Notes under the pieces: generated by a model | Told to the model about the DNA's origin: nothing | The model's input: the letters and a program-made list of their open reading frames with translations, nothing else | The model's database searches: none | Assembly: GCA_036481345.1 (NCBI GenBank) | Contig: JAZGHU010000041.1 | Coordinates: 1 to 27,004 of the forward strand | Origin: JAAOYC01 sp036481345 | GTDB taxonomy: Archaea > Nanobdellota > Nanobdellia > Woesearchaeales > WJKL01 | Direction: 5' to 3' | Length of the DNA: 27,004 bases | Translations under genes and position numbers: made by a program | Shown here: piece after piece, positions 12,632 to 20,006 of the stretch | Layout: every line of letters starts with the position of its first letter | Numbering within the stretch: the first letter of the stretch is position 1

Positions 12632-14479
12632 TTCTTTAAACTCAGCATCTACAACGTCATCCTTTTTTTCATCTTTTGAAGCTTCTTTGCCTTTTGGCTT
12701 TTCTTTTGCCTGTTTCTTTGCCTGTTCTTCCTGAACTTTTTTATACATTTCAGTTGCAGCTTCTTGAGCAATCTTCTCAACTTCATCTAACTTAGCCTTG
12801 ATTTTAGCAACATCTTTCTTCTCAGGCTCCATCAACTTCTTAAGTTCATCAACATGCTTTGTTATCTCTTTTAATTTTTTATCATCAACCTTTCCTTTCA
12901 GATCTTTCATTGTTTTCTCTGTTGTATAGATCAATGTATCTGCTTTGTTGATTGTTTCAATCTCTTCTCTTTTCTTCTTGTCTTCTTCTGCATGAGATTC
13001 TGCTTCTTTCTGCATCTTTTCAACATCATTCTCATCCAATCTTTGAGCTCCAGTTACAGTAATCTTCTGTTCTTTTCCAGTTCCTAGATCTTTAGCTGAT
13101 ACACTCACTATTCCATTTGCATCAATGTCAAATGTAACTTCAATCTGTGGTACTCCTCTTGGAGCTGTTGGAATTCCAACCAGATCAAATCTTCCAAGAA
13201 CTTTGTTGTCTGCAGCCATTGACCTCTCACCTTGTAAAACATTAATTGTTACAGCTGGTTGATTATCAGCAGCAGTTGAAAATATCTGAGATTTTTTAGT
13301 CGGTATTGTTGTATTTCTCTCGATCAACTTAGTACAAACCCCACCTAATGTCTCAATTCCCAATGATAAAGGTGTAACATCTAACAACAATACATCTTTA
13401 ACATCTCCTGCCAATACTCCTCCTTGAATTGCTGCTCCTAATGCAACAGCTTCATCTGGATTAACAGACTTATTAGCATCTTTTCCTGCAATTTCCTTAA
13501 CTAACTTCTGAACAACAGGAATTCTTGTTGAACCACCAACTAGAATTACTTCATCAACAGTTGATAGTTTTGCATCTTTTAATGCTTGTTCTGTTGGTTT
13601 CTTCAATCTCTCAACAATTGGCTCTAGCATCTTTTCAAATTCAGATCTTGTTAAATCATAATTCAGATGTTTAGGTCCTGAATCTGTTGCAGTTACAAAC
13701 GGAAGATTAATAGCTGTTTTTTGAGCAGAAGATAGTTCAATTTTTGCTTTTTCACCTGCTTCTTTCAATCTCTGCAATGCAACTTTGTCTTCTCTCAAAT
13801 CAACACCCTCATCTTTTTTGAATTTTTCAGCCATCCAATCAATCAACATCTCATCAATATCATCTCCACCTAAATGGTTGTCTCCTGAAGTAGATTTAAC
13901 TTCAAAAACCCCTTCTGATAATTCTAAGATAGAAACATCAAAAGTTCCTCCTCCAAAGTCAAATACAAGTATTGTCTCATCTTTTTTCTTATCAAGACCA
14001 TAAGCTAATGCTGCTGCTGTTGGCTCATTTATGATTCTTAGAACATTTAATCCTGCAATCTTTCCTGCATCTTTTGTTGCCTGTCTTTGAGCATCTTCAA
14101 AATAAGCTGGAACAGTAATTACAGCATCGCTTATTTTCTGCCCTAGATAAGCTTCTGCATCTGCTTTCAACTTCTGTAACACCATTGCAGATACTTCCTG
14201 AGGAGTATAATCCTTGCCCTCTATTGTAATCTTTTCATCACTTCCCATAAGTCTCTTTATACTTCTAACAGTATTTTCTGGATTAGCTATTGCCTGATTC
14301 CTAGCTACTTTTCCAACTAATCTTTCTCCATCTTTGATTGTAACAACAGACGGAGTTGTATTATCTCCTTCTGCACTTGGGATTATCTTTCCTTTTCCAC
14401 CCTCTAATACAGCAACTGCTGAGAAAGTAGTTCCTAAGTCAATTCCTATTACTTTTCCTTTTGCTTTTTTTTCTGCCAT
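12617..14479 (-). CDS. dnaK: Chaperone DnaK (Hsp70)
   Basis: A 620-aa Hsp70 that binds unfolded segments under ATP control, with DnaJ and GrpE as partners. The ATPase domain begins GIDLGTTFSAVAVLEGG (about 13-29) and contains AYFEDAQRQATKDAG, 'VFDFGGGTFDVSIL' and 'VILVGGSTRIPVV'. The substrate domain follows ('LLLDVTPLSLGIETLGG') and then a lysine/glutamate-rich lid and tail. Length is typical. AGGAGG lies 10-11 bases before the ATG. It is the last gene of the operon starting at grpE (17117) and ends in a hairpin that overlaps the stop codon. Bacterial-type DnaK in archaea is patchy and often attributed to transfer. Confidence 0.98.
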   Translation of the reverse strand: MAEKKAKGKVIGIDLGTTFSAVAVLEGGKGKIIPSAEGDNTTPSVVTIKDGERLVGKVARNQAIANPENTVRSIKRLMGSDEKITIEGKDYTPQEVSAMVLQKLKADAEAYLGQKISDAVITVPAYFEDAQRQATKDAGKIAGLNVLRIINEPTAAALAYGLDKKKDETILVFDFGGGTFDVSILELSEGVFEVKSTSGDNHLGGDDIDEMLIDWMAEKFKKDEGVDLREDKVALQRLKEAGEKAKIELSSAQKTAINLPFVTATDSGPKHLNYDLTRSEFEKMLEPIVERLKKPTEQALKDAKLSTVDEVILVGGSTRIPVVQKLVKEIAGKDANKSVNPDEAVALGAAIQGGVLAGDVKDVLLLDVTPLSLGIETLGGVCTKLIERNTTIPTKKSQIFSTAADNQPAVTINVLQGERSMAADNKVLGRFDLVGIPTAPRGVPQIEVTFDIDANGIVSVSAKDLGTGKEQKITVTGAQRLDENDVEKMQKEAESHAEEDKKKREEIETINKADTLIYTTEKTMKDLKGKVDDKKLKEITKHVDELKKLMEPEKKDVAKIKAKLDEVEKIAQEAATEMYKKVQEEQAKKQAKEKPKGKEASKDEKKDDVVDAEFKEKDKK

Positions 14480-14516
14480 TTTTTCATTCCTCCTATTTGA
14501 TTTATTTTAATATTAT

Positions 14517-14873
14517 TTAACCTAGATAACTTGGTGCTTTTGTTTCTTCTGGTTTTTCTTTTTGTTGTTTTGCAGCTTCTTTCTTATACTTCTTAACTGC
14601 GTCTGGCTCTTTTATCTCTCCAAACTTTTCTTCGTATTTTCCAACAACAGTATTCAATACTCTTAAGATCTCTTTTGTATGCCATGGATCAGTCATAATC
14701 AAATTATGCTTGATTGCAACAACAGGCCCTTCATTTGCCCTTGGATCTGTCCTTGGCGTAATACATCTGAAATCAAATGTAAACTGAGTAGGATTGAAAT
14801 TAACACTCAACTCATGAGCAAAAAACTCTTTTCCATCATCTATTGACATATTTATTGGTTTTTTTTCTGTCAT
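14517..14873 (-). CDS. DUF3467 protein
   Basis: A 118-aa soluble protein resembling DUF3467. The beta-rich N-terminal part contains 'FAHELSVNFNPTQFTFDFR', a central 'VAIKHNLIMTDPWHTKEIL', and 'VGKYEEKFGEI' before a Lys/Glu-rich tail. Members are small proteins of unknown function found in bacteria and archaea. GAGGTGG lies about nine bases before the start codon. It lies two bases after the upstream hydrolase stop and 37 bases before dnaK, so it is part of the grpE-dnaK operon. Its position hints at a role in proteostasis, but that is inference. Confidence 0.75.
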   Translation of the reverse strand: MTEKKPINMSIDDGKEFFAHELSVNFNPTQFTFDFRCITPRTDPRANEGPVVAIKHNLIMTDPWHTKEILRVLNTVVGKYEEKFGEIKEPDAVKKYKKEAAKQQKEKPEETKAPSYLG

Positions 14874-14875
14874 TT

Positions 14876-15526
14876 TTATTCCACCTCGATTGATTCTTTA
14901 TTTTCAAGAATCTTATATTTAATATCTGAACCTTCCATTGCTTTTACAAAATCTTCAGGTTGTCCTGGAAGATTTGGATTTGAGTAATGAATCGGTATTG
15001 CAAGTTTTGGCTTAACTTCATTTACAAACTCTGCTGCTTTCTTTGCATCCATTGCAGCTACATCACTTATTGGAATTAAAATGATATCAGCATATGGTTT
15101 TTCATCAATAGTCATTGTATCTCCTAGATGAAGGATTTTGTCATCAATTAGAAAAGCAGTATTTTTTGGAGTTTCTTTTCCAAATTTAGATAAGTCTCCA
15201 TGTAATGATGTTATTGCTTTTATTTTGATATTTTCAATTTCTTTTTCAGTTATTACTTCTGATTCAATTCCATTTTCTTTTAAGTAAGCTTGGACTTCAT
15301 CATTTGTTAATATAATTGGATTGTTATTCTCAATAATCACCTTAATTGCTTCAGGATCTGTATGATCTCCAGGTTTATGTGTTAATAATAGGATATCAAT
15401 GTTTTTCCAATAATCTGGAGTTATATCTGATTGTTCATATACATATGTTCCTGGATCAAATAAAATATTCTTTCCCTTGTAATCCTCTATTAATATACAA
15501 CTTTGTGGATATTTTGTTATTTTCAT
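14876..15526 (-). CDS. Metallo-beta-lactamase-fold hydrolase, altered HxHxDH
   Basis: A 216-aa MBL-fold protein of the UPF0173/UlaG-like kind. The motif after strand LLLTH is H50-K-P-G-D54-H55: the second His of HxHxDH is Pro52. Other metal positions look kept, with H109 (LHGD), D136 (LGDT) and H180 (IPIHYS). One metal site may therefore be weakened or remodelled. The ATG at 15526 is preferred because AAGGTGTT precedes it and the frame upstream belongs to the GNAT gene; it overlaps the GNAT stop by four bases (ATGA). Substrate unknown. Embedded in the grpE-dnaK operon. Confidence 0.8.
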   Translation of the reverse strand: MKITKYPQSCILIEDYKGKNILFDPGTYVYEQSDITPDYWKNIDILLLTHKPGDHTDPEAIKVIIENNNPIILTNDEVQAYLKENGIESEVITEKEIENIKIKAITSLHGDLSKFGKETPKNTAFLIDDKILHLGDTMTIDEKPYADIILIPISDVAAMDAKKAAEFVNEVKPKLAIPIHYSNPNLPGQPEDFVKAMEGSDIKYKILENKESIEVE

Positions 15527-16005
15527 TTTAACACCTTTCCTAATATATAGCATAATTCATCTGGTCTGTAATGTGATTTTAAAGTTCCTTCAACTTCATA
15601 ACCCTTAGATTTGTAAAAGTCAATTCCTTTTTCTGTTTCAGCAATTGTTAATTCTACTTTTACTGATTCAGAAAGCCTCTTAATTATCTTTTCAGCTTCA
15701 TCAACTAATGCAGATGCAATTTCTTCATTCTCAAATGCAAGATGTTTATATTTCCAGATTCTATGTAATCCATCTGATGTTCCGTCAAAATGCACTAATG
15801 CTAAAAATCCTTTTATTCCATTGTCATCATAGATATACATAGGAGTTTCATCAGAAATATTCTGATAGGATGGCTTATGCATTAATTTTTTTAAATAATC
15901 TACAATTTCTTCGTCGGATTTACTAAATCTATTATGTTCTGGGAAAAACTTTTTTAATAATTGTACAACTTCATTCAAATCTTTTTCTTCAATTTTTCTT
16001 ATCAT
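15523..16005 (-). CDS. GNAT-family N-acetyltransferase
   Basis: A 160-aa GNAT protein that would transfer an acetyl group from acetyl-CoA. It starts MIRKIEEKDLNEVVQLLKKF, the usual beta1-alpha1 opening. A central 'IKGFLALVHFDG' forms the beta4 region and C-terminal 'GIDFYKSKGYEVEGTLKSHY' is the typical GNAT ending. The classic Q/RxxGxG/A loop is poorly conserved ('LAFENEEIASALVDEAE'), so acetyl-CoA binding may be atypical. GAGGTG precedes the ATG. Four-base overlaps with both neighbours place it firmly in the grpE-dnaK operon. Target unknown. Confidence 0.8.
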   Translation of the reverse strand: MIRKIEEKDLNEVVQLLKKFFPEHNRFSKSDEEIVDYLKKLMHKPSYQNISDETPMYIYDDNGIKGFLALVHFDGTSDGLHRIWKYKHLAFENEEIASALVDEAEKIIKRLSESVKVELTIAETEKGIDFYKSKGYEVEGTLKSHYRPDELCYILGKVLK

Positions 16006-16517
16006 TTTAACACCTCGTAATTTAATATCTTTTTTAACATCTTTTTGTCAGGAACTAATTCTTCTAATTTGCCTCCAGGAATATTTTTTCCTCCTGAATC
16101 CAAATAAACTTTCCATTCTCTGATTGACATTGGGTCTGTTGCCTTAACAAAATGATTCAAGTCAAACCAAACTATCAAATCTTCACTGCTTTCATTGCAT
16201 GAAGCAATCTTGCATTGCAATGGTTTTACGCTATGTATAATACATCCCTTGCTTGTATTAAAAAAAATGCAAGTTCCATATGGTTTGCCTTTTTTAATTG
16301 TTAAGGGCCTATACAAAGTTGTATTAAACTTTGTTACTGGTTCCAAGGAAGTCTTGATCAAACCTTCCTCAGTCAATTTTAATTTTCTTGCAATAAATGT
16401 AATATCTGATTTTGTTAAAATACCTGAACCATAAGTGCAGCACTTTCCACACTTTTTACAGTCATTCCCTAACCTAATTGCTTCAGCTATTGTTGTCTTC
16501 TTGGTTATCTGTTTCAT
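16002..16517 (-). CDS. YkgJ-family CxxCxxCC cluster protein, long form
   Basis: A 171-aa member of the YkgJ (UPF0153) group. The N-terminal cluster is C20-x2-C23-x2-C26-C27 (CKKCGKCC), followed by 'GTCIFFNTSKGCIIHSVKPLQC' type spacing at about 81-102 and a last Cys at 107. The C-terminal 65 residues are an extension missing from the 90-aa paralogue at 1206-1478. Zinc or iron-sulfur binding is expected and the function is unknown. It overlaps the upstream acidic-protein gene by 35 bases and the GNAT gene by four. No strong ribosome-binding site is visible, consistent with coupled translation. Confidence 0.8.
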   Translation of the reverse strand: MKQITKKTTIAEAIRLGNDCKKCGKCCTYGSGILTKSDITFIARKLKLTEEGLIKTSLEPVTKFNTTLYRPLTIKKGKPYGTCIFFNTSKGCIIHSVKPLQCKIASCNESSEDLIVWFDLNHFVKATDPMSIREWKVYLDSGGKNIPGGKLEELVPDKKMLKKILNYEVLK

Positions 16518-16692
16518 ATTTTGGTTTTGGATTATAATTACTTCTTATTTCTTCATCTGTTTTAGCTAAAGCCCTATTTGCATTTCTCAATGCAATATCT
16601 GCTTGATTCTCTGCATCTAACAATTCTTTATCTAATTCTATTAACTTATCTTCATCTTCGTCATCTCCCACCATAAAAAAGCCGCTATTCAT
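16483..16692 (-). CDS. 69-aa acidic helical protein
   Basis: A small protein dominated by Asp/Glu, with a predicted long helix (residues about 13-50, 'DKLIELDKELLDAENQADIA') and a polar Asn-rich tail. No signal, TM segment or cysteine is seen. Its ATG overlaps the grpE TGA by four bases and its end overlaps the YkgJ gene by 35 bases, which supports a real gene. I do not recognise a family. A coiled-coil accessory of the chaperone operon is a guess. Confidence 0.6.
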   Translation of the reverse strand: MNSGFFMVGDDEDEDKLIELDKELLDAENQADIALRNANRALAKTDEEIRSNYNPKPKYETDNQEDNNS

Positions 16693-17117
16693 TTCCCACT
16701 CACCTTCACCTTTGTTGGTCTGATAACATTATCTTTAAATTTATAACCTGTTTGTAATTCTTCTAAGACAATTCCTTCTTCTTTGTCTGATTTTTCCTGC
16801 ATCAATGCTTCATGCAAGTAAGGATCAAACTTTTTATCCAAAGCTTTTATCTTTTCAAGCCCTTTTGATGACAATAAATTCCATAATTGATCATATAATG
16901 CTTTAATATCCTTATTATCAGAATGTTTTAATGCATGATCAAAAGAATCTAAGATTGGAAGAAGCTCTGTTATTGTATTTTGACTAGAATATTCAACAAA
17001 ATCTTGCTTTTCTTTCTCAGATCTTTTCTGATAGTTCTCAAAATCAGCTTGAACCTTTTTTAGCAAAAGAGTTATTTCTTGAATGTCTTGCTTTTTGTTT
17101 TTCTTTTTTTCTGCCAT
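16689..17117 (-). CDS. grpE: Nucleotide-exchange factor GrpE
   Basis: A 142-aa GrpE that releases ADP from DnaK. It has a Lys-rich start, a long coiled coil (about 12-60, 'KKVQADFENYQKRSEKEKQD'), a four-helix segment and the C-terminal beta domain with 'FDPYLHEAL' (97-105) and 'GYKFKDNVIRPTKVKV' (124-139), the family signature. The ATG at 17117 is preferred to an upstream in-frame codon at 17153 because AAAGGTGTT lies seven to nine bases before it and the predicted TATA (17156-17169) would fall next to the longer start. It is the first gene of the operon that ends with dnaK. Confidence 0.93.
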   Translation of the reverse strand: MAEKKKNKKQDIQEITLLLKKVQADFENYQKRSEKEKQDFVEYSSQNTITELLPILDSFDHALKHSDNKDIKALYDQLWNLLSSKGLEKIKALDKKFDPYLHEALMQEKSDKEEGIVLEELQTGYKFKDNVIRPTKVKVSGK

Positions 17118-17155
17118 TATCTTAACACCTTTAAATTTTTTTTTGAAGACCATGA

Positions 17156-17169
17156 AAAATTTATTTTTC
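17156..17169 (-). promoter_or_regulatory. TATA/BRE region of the grpE-dnaK operon
   Basis: The minus strand reads GGAAAAATAAATTTTT. The expected start near 17136 gives a leader of about 19 nt carrying AAAGGTGTT. It lies just downstream of the two operator-like repeats. Confidence 0.45.
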
Positions 17170-17179
17170 CATTGCCTCT

Positions 17180-17216
17180 GTTGACTTTAAATCAACCATG
17201 TTTAGTTTAAATAAAC
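17180..17216. promoter_or_regulatory. Two 17-bp inverted repeats, probable operators
   Basis: GTTGACTTTAAATCAAC (17180-17196) and GTTTAGTTTAAATAAAC (17200-17216) share the form GTTnA-nTTTAAA-TnAAC, with five-base inverted arms. They start 20 bp apart, about two helical turns, so two dimers could bind the same face. They lie between grpE and the divergent winged-helix gene, upstream of both TATA boxes. Confidence 0.65.
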
Positions 17217-17244
17217 CACTTATATATAAATGTTGTGGAATAGA

Positions 17245-17252
17245 TTTATATA
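17245..17252 (+). promoter_or_regulatory. TATA box for the winged-helix regulator
   Basis: TTTATATA is centred 25-26 nt before the ATG at 17274, giving a leaderless mRNA. Another TATA-like run, TATATATAAA, is at 17221-17230. Confidence 0.55.
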
Positions 17253-17273
17253 TTATTAAATTATTCAATTAAT

Positions 17274-17678
17274 ATGTTTGGAGAAAAAAGAATAACCATC
17301 ATCAAGATCAGAAAGCCAGAGCAAAGAGATGTCAATGTTAGTCTACAGTGGTTTGGAAATTCTTTAGGACTTTTTAGCATGAGAGACAAGGATAGGAGCT
17401 GTTTTAGGATTTTTATTGAGCTAATTAAGTCAACTAAAGCCCATGACCCTCTAAGTTCTGATGAAATCGCTGCAAAATTAGACTTAAGCAGAGGCACTGT
17501 AGTACATCATGTCAATAAAATGATGGATTCTGGCATAATAATAAGAGAGAAAAACAAATATTCAATGAGAGTTGAGAACCTAGCCTCATTAATTGAAGAA
17601 CTTCACAAAGATATTTCTAAAACTTGCAAAGAACTAATAGATGTTGCAAAAGAATTAGATGGTTGTTTAGGGTTATAG
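17274..17678 (+). CDS. Winged-helix transcriptional regulator
   Basis: A 134-aa DNA-binding protein. The helix-turn-helix is at about 61-82 ('SSDEIAAKLDLSRGTVVHHV'), with a wing at 85-98 ('GIIIREKNKYSM'), similar to ArsR/MarR-like winged helices. Helices at 103-130 may dimerise. The first 50 residues form a separate beta/alpha segment with no recognised ligand motif. It is divergent from grpE, with paired inverted repeats between them, so the simplest inference is control of the grpE-dnaK operon and of itself. The TATA box at 17245-17252 fits a leaderless start. Confidence 0.82.
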   Translation: MFGEKRITIIKIRKPEQRDVNVSLQWFGNSLGLFSMRDKDRSCFRIFIELIKSTKAHDPLSSDEIAAKLDLSRGTVVHHVNKMMDSGIIIREKNKYSMRVENLASLIEELHKDISKTCKELIDVAKELDGCLGL

Positions 17679-17680
17679 AA

Positions 17681-18043
17681 TTAACAAGTACTATTTGATA
17701 TTTCTTGGATTTCACTAAAAGGATGTTCCGGGTCATTAAATTGTTCTAGAAGTATTGGAATTAGTTCTTCTATTCTTTTCTGACGTTTAACACCTCCAAA
17801 AAAGGCCATTATCCACCCCATTTTATTTTCTCCTAGTTCTACCATTACTCTTTTTCTAGAAAATATGTCTCGCAATTGATAATCAAGTACAGATTTCCAG
17901 GGGTTTGTAGCTTGATAATCTTTGCCTTCTAAGATTTCTTCAGCATCTTTTCTATGGTCGGTCTGTATATTAGCATCATAAGCAGGGTCAGAAAAATATG
18001 CTTTAGCTAGTTCCAACATATTTGGATATTCTTGGTCTGTCAT
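17681..18043 (-). CDS. Orphan protein, YPNM/AYFSD paralogue A
   Basis: A 120-aa soluble protein of unknown family, clearly paralogous to the protein at 19656-20006. Shared features in order are YPNM (6-9), LAKAYFSD (12-19), an AEEIL stretch, a PW.S motif, IFSRK...MVELGE (about 59-71), RIEELIPILLEQF (89-101), PF.EI and a Cys near the end. It is helical, without TM segments. It has its own TATA (18064-18073), centred 25-26 nt upstream of the ATG. The stop is two bases from the convergent winged-helix gene. No function is assigned. Confidence 0.7.
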   Translation of the reverse strand: MTDQEYPNMLELAKAYFSDPAYDANIQTDHRKDAEEILEGKDYQATNPWKSVLDYQLRDIFSRKRVMVELGENKMGWIMAFFGGVKRQKRIEELIPILLEQFNDPEHPFSEIQEISNSTC

Positions 18044-18063
18044 ATTATTAGTAAGTTAGGATT

Positions 18064-18073
18064 TTTTTAAAAA
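18064..18073 (-). promoter_or_regulatory. TATA box for YPNM/AYFSD paralogue A
   Basis: TTTTTAAAAA is centred 25-26 nt upstream of the start codon at 18043. Confidence 0.5.
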
Positions 18074-18099
18074 GGTTTGTCTTTGAGAGAAATAGATTG

Positions 18100-18405
18100 T
18101 TATTTAGGGTCTCTACTTTCTGCTTCTTTTATAGCTTTCTTTGCATAATCAAGTGTGTGTGGAATCTGAAAAACATAAGGGCAACCAACTTCTTCTCCTC
18201 TTGAATGAGATGCATTGCACAGATGTCTATGCAATCCTGTAGTGTATTCGCAACCCTCAACTCCACCCTTTATAGTTTTGCTGCCTTCTTGCCTTACCAT
18301 TACTTTAACTTCAACTGGATTTCCAAATACTTCATTTCCTTCTGCATCACGACCTTTACATTGCATTTTAAAAGTTTGTTCTACAGCTTGGTCTAATTCT
18401 GTCAT
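18100..18405 (-). CDS. Orphan Cys/His-rich small protein
   Basis: A 101-aa protein with a cluster of likely metal ligands: C52, H59, H61, C63, H67 and C75 ('GCEYTTGLHRHLC', then NASH and GC). The N-terminal part is beta-rich ('NPVEVKVMVRQEG'). The pattern suggests a zinc site but matches no family I know. TTTAAA-type TATA at 18428-18436 lies about 26 nt before the ATG. It lies 56 bp upstream of a paralogue-A gene on the same strand, echoing the coupled pair at 20003-20473/19656-20006. Confidence 0.65.
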   Translation of the reverse strand: MTELDQAVEQTFKMQCKGRDAEGNEVFGNPVEVKVMVRQEGSKTIKGGVEGCEYTTGLHRHLCNASHSRGEEVGCPYVFQIPHTLDYAKKAIKEAESRDPK

Positions 18406-18427
18406 TTTAATTAGAGTAATGGACTAA

Positions 18428-18436
18428 TATTTAAAA
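18428..18436 (-). promoter_or_regulatory. TATA box for the Cys/His-rich protein gene
   Basis: Minus-strand TTTTTAAATA is centred about 26-27 nt upstream of the ATG at 18405. Confidence 0.45.
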
Positions 18437-18457
18437 AGTTTGTTGAATTTCATTATC

Positions 18458-18465
18458 TTTATATA
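18458..18465 (+). promoter_or_regulatory. TATA box for the MazG-like gene
   Basis: TTTATATA, with an expected start near 18488. The short leader consists almost entirely of the ribosome-binding site AAGGTGAT (18487-18494). Confidence 0.55.
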
Positions 18466-18498
18466 GGTCAAAAATATCTTTTGATTAAGGTGATATAA

Positions 18499-18762
18499 AT
18501 GGATCTTGAAGAATTAAAAAATAAACAGATTGAACAGATGACTAAAAAGAATTGTCTGCCTAAAGATGATACTGAAATTATTCTGCATCTAGTAGAAGAG
18601 ATTGGTGAAGTTTGTGAAGCTGTAAGAGAAAACCAATCAAAAGAAGAATTTGAAGATGAGATTGCAGATATCCTTTGGCAGTTAAACAAACTTTGCTGGA
18701 TACATAAGATCAATCTAGAAGAGATATTTATTAAGAAATTAGAAAAAAACGAGAAGAGATAA
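18499..18762 (+). CDS. MazG-like nucleotide pyrophosphohydrolase
   Basis: An 87-aa single-domain all-helical NTP pyrophosphohydrolase, which splits NTPs to NMP and pyrophosphate and so cleans or balances nucleotide pools. The metal motif is EExxE at 33-37 (EEIGE) and ExxD at 54-57 (EIAD), within 'HLVEEIGEVCEAVRE' and 'EDEIADILWQLNKL'. Length matches the small dimer- or tetramer-forming MazG/iMazG group, not the two-domain enzyme. AAGGTGAT sits five bases before the ATG. It is transcribed alone, followed by the methyltransferase gene with its own promoter. Confidence 0.85.
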   Translation: MDLEELKNKQIEQMTKKNCLPKDDTEIILHLVEEIGEVCEAVRENQSKEEFEDEIADILWQLNKLCWIHKINLEEIFIKKLEKNEKR

Positions 18763-18775
18763 TTATTATAAAAAC

Positions 18776-18785
18776 TTTTTAAATA
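18776..18785 (+). promoter_or_regulatory. TATA box for the isoaspartyl methyltransferase gene
   Basis: TTTTTAAATA is centred 26.5 nt upstream of the ATG at 18807, giving a leaderless mRNA. Confidence 0.55.
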
Positions 18786-18806
18786 GAGTATGATTAACTT
18801 CTTACT

Positions 18807-19655
18807 ATGAACAATGATGATTTAGTTGAATTAGTAAGAACCAAAGAATTCTATTTAAAGCATAAATCACCAAGAGATGAAAAAGTTCTAGAAGCTATGA
18901 GAAAAGTAGATAGAAGAGATTTTCTAACAGATGGTTCAACTGTATTAGGTGCGTTTGATCCTGATTTAATGGGAGAAATGGATGAATTTGCAAGAAACTT
19001 TTTTTCAGGAACTAAAGATGGCGAGACAGAATCTAGAAAGAATGCTGGTAGCTTACTTATGACTATAGCAAATCTTTTTTCAACAAGAAGGGATTATGAA
19101 ACTAATATTAAAGATCTAGCATACAATGACTTCCCATTACCACTTGGTGAAACAGGTCAAACATGTTCTCAACCATCTATGGTTGGATTTATGTCAGATG
19201 TATTAGAACTTGAAAAAGGAATGAAGGTTCTTGAAGTAGGGTCTGGTTGTGGTTATCATGCTGCTGTTATTTCATATCTTGTTGGAGAAGAAGGAAAAGT
19301 AGTTACAATAGAATATGTTCCTGCATTAGCAGAACTTGCTGAAAAAAACCTCAAAGCACATTTTGGAGATAAAGGATTTGAAAAAAGATTTAAAGTTATT
19401 TGTGGAGATGGTTCAGTTGGTTTTAAAGAAGAAGCCCCTTTTGATAGAATCTATCTAACAGCAGGAGTAGAATTAAAAGAAGGTAAATTTAATCCATATA
19501 TACTCACAAAACAATTAAATCCAGATGGAGGGATTCTGCTTTATCCTGAAAAAGTAGGAGACATGATAAAACATAAATTCATAGCAGGCAAGATTATAGA
19601 TAAAGAAAGATTTTCTAATGTTACTTTTGTTCCTTTACAAGGAGAGAATTCTTAA
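18807..19655 (+). CDS. pcm: Protein-L-isoaspartate O-methyltransferase
   Basis: A 282-aa SAM-dependent enzyme that repairs isoaspartyl damage in proteins. It has the N-terminal 'VLEAMRKVDRRDFL' (27-40), the substrate-loop motif 'GQTCSQPSMV' (117-126; usually GQTISQP) and SAM motif I 'VLEVGSGCGY' (141-150). Typical PCMTs are about 210-230 residues. The extra length is an insertion at about 42-103 between the N-terminal helix and 'DFPLPLGETGQT', rich in acidic and Phe residues. The catalytic core looks intact. It is leaderless from its own TATA. The stop abuts the stop of a convergent orphan gene. Confidence 0.9.
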   Translation: MNNDDLVELVRTKEFYLKHKSPRDEKVLEAMRKVDRRDFLTDGSTVLGAFDPDLMGEMDEFARNFFSGTKDGETESRKNAGSLLMTIANLFSTRRDYETNIKDLAYNDFPLPLGETGQTCSQPSMVGFMSDVLELEKGMKVLEVGSGCGYHAAVISYLVGEEGKVVTIEYVPALAELAEKNLKAHFGDKGFEKRFKVICGDGSVGFKEEAPFDRIYLTAGVELKEGKFNPYILTKQLNPDGGILLYPEKVGDMIKHKFIAGKIIDKERFSNVTFVPLQGENS

Positions 19656-20006
19656 TTAATAACACCTTGTTGGCATTGCAAAGATTTCAGCAAATGGTTC
19701 TTTTGGATTTTCTAATTGTTTAAGAAGTTCTGGGATTATTCTTTCTATTTTACTTTTGTGTTCATCAGATAAAGAAAGCATTCTTGTTATTGCAAATGTT
19801 TCTTCTCCTAATTCAGCCATTATGCCTTTTCTTTCAAATATCTCTATTAACTTATCAAAAAGTGTAGAATCCCATGGATCTATAATTTGATCTTCTGTTT
19901 GACTTAATATTTGTTCAGCATTCTTATAATTGAGTCTTATGTGTTCTTGATAGTTGGAATCAGAAAAATATGCTTGTGCTAGTTTTTGCATGTTTGGATA
20001 TTTCAT
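19656..20006 (-). CDS. Orphan protein, YPNM/AYFSD paralogue B
   Basis: A 116-aa paralogue of the protein at 17681-18043. It shares YPNM (3-6), LAQAYFSD (9-16), AEQIL, DPW.S, IFERKGIMAELGEE and KIERIIPELLKQLENPKEPFAEI. Helical and soluble with a C-terminal Cys. The start codon overlaps the stop of the 156-aa gene by four bases, so the two are coupled. The family is unknown to me; conservation of both copies suggests a real function. Confidence 0.7.
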   Translation of the reverse strand: MKYPNMQKLAQAYFSDSNYQEHIRLNYKNAEQILSQTEDQIIDPWDSTLFDKLIEIFERKGIMAELGEETFAITRMLSLSDEHKSKIERIIPELLKQLENPKEPFAEIFAMPTRCY

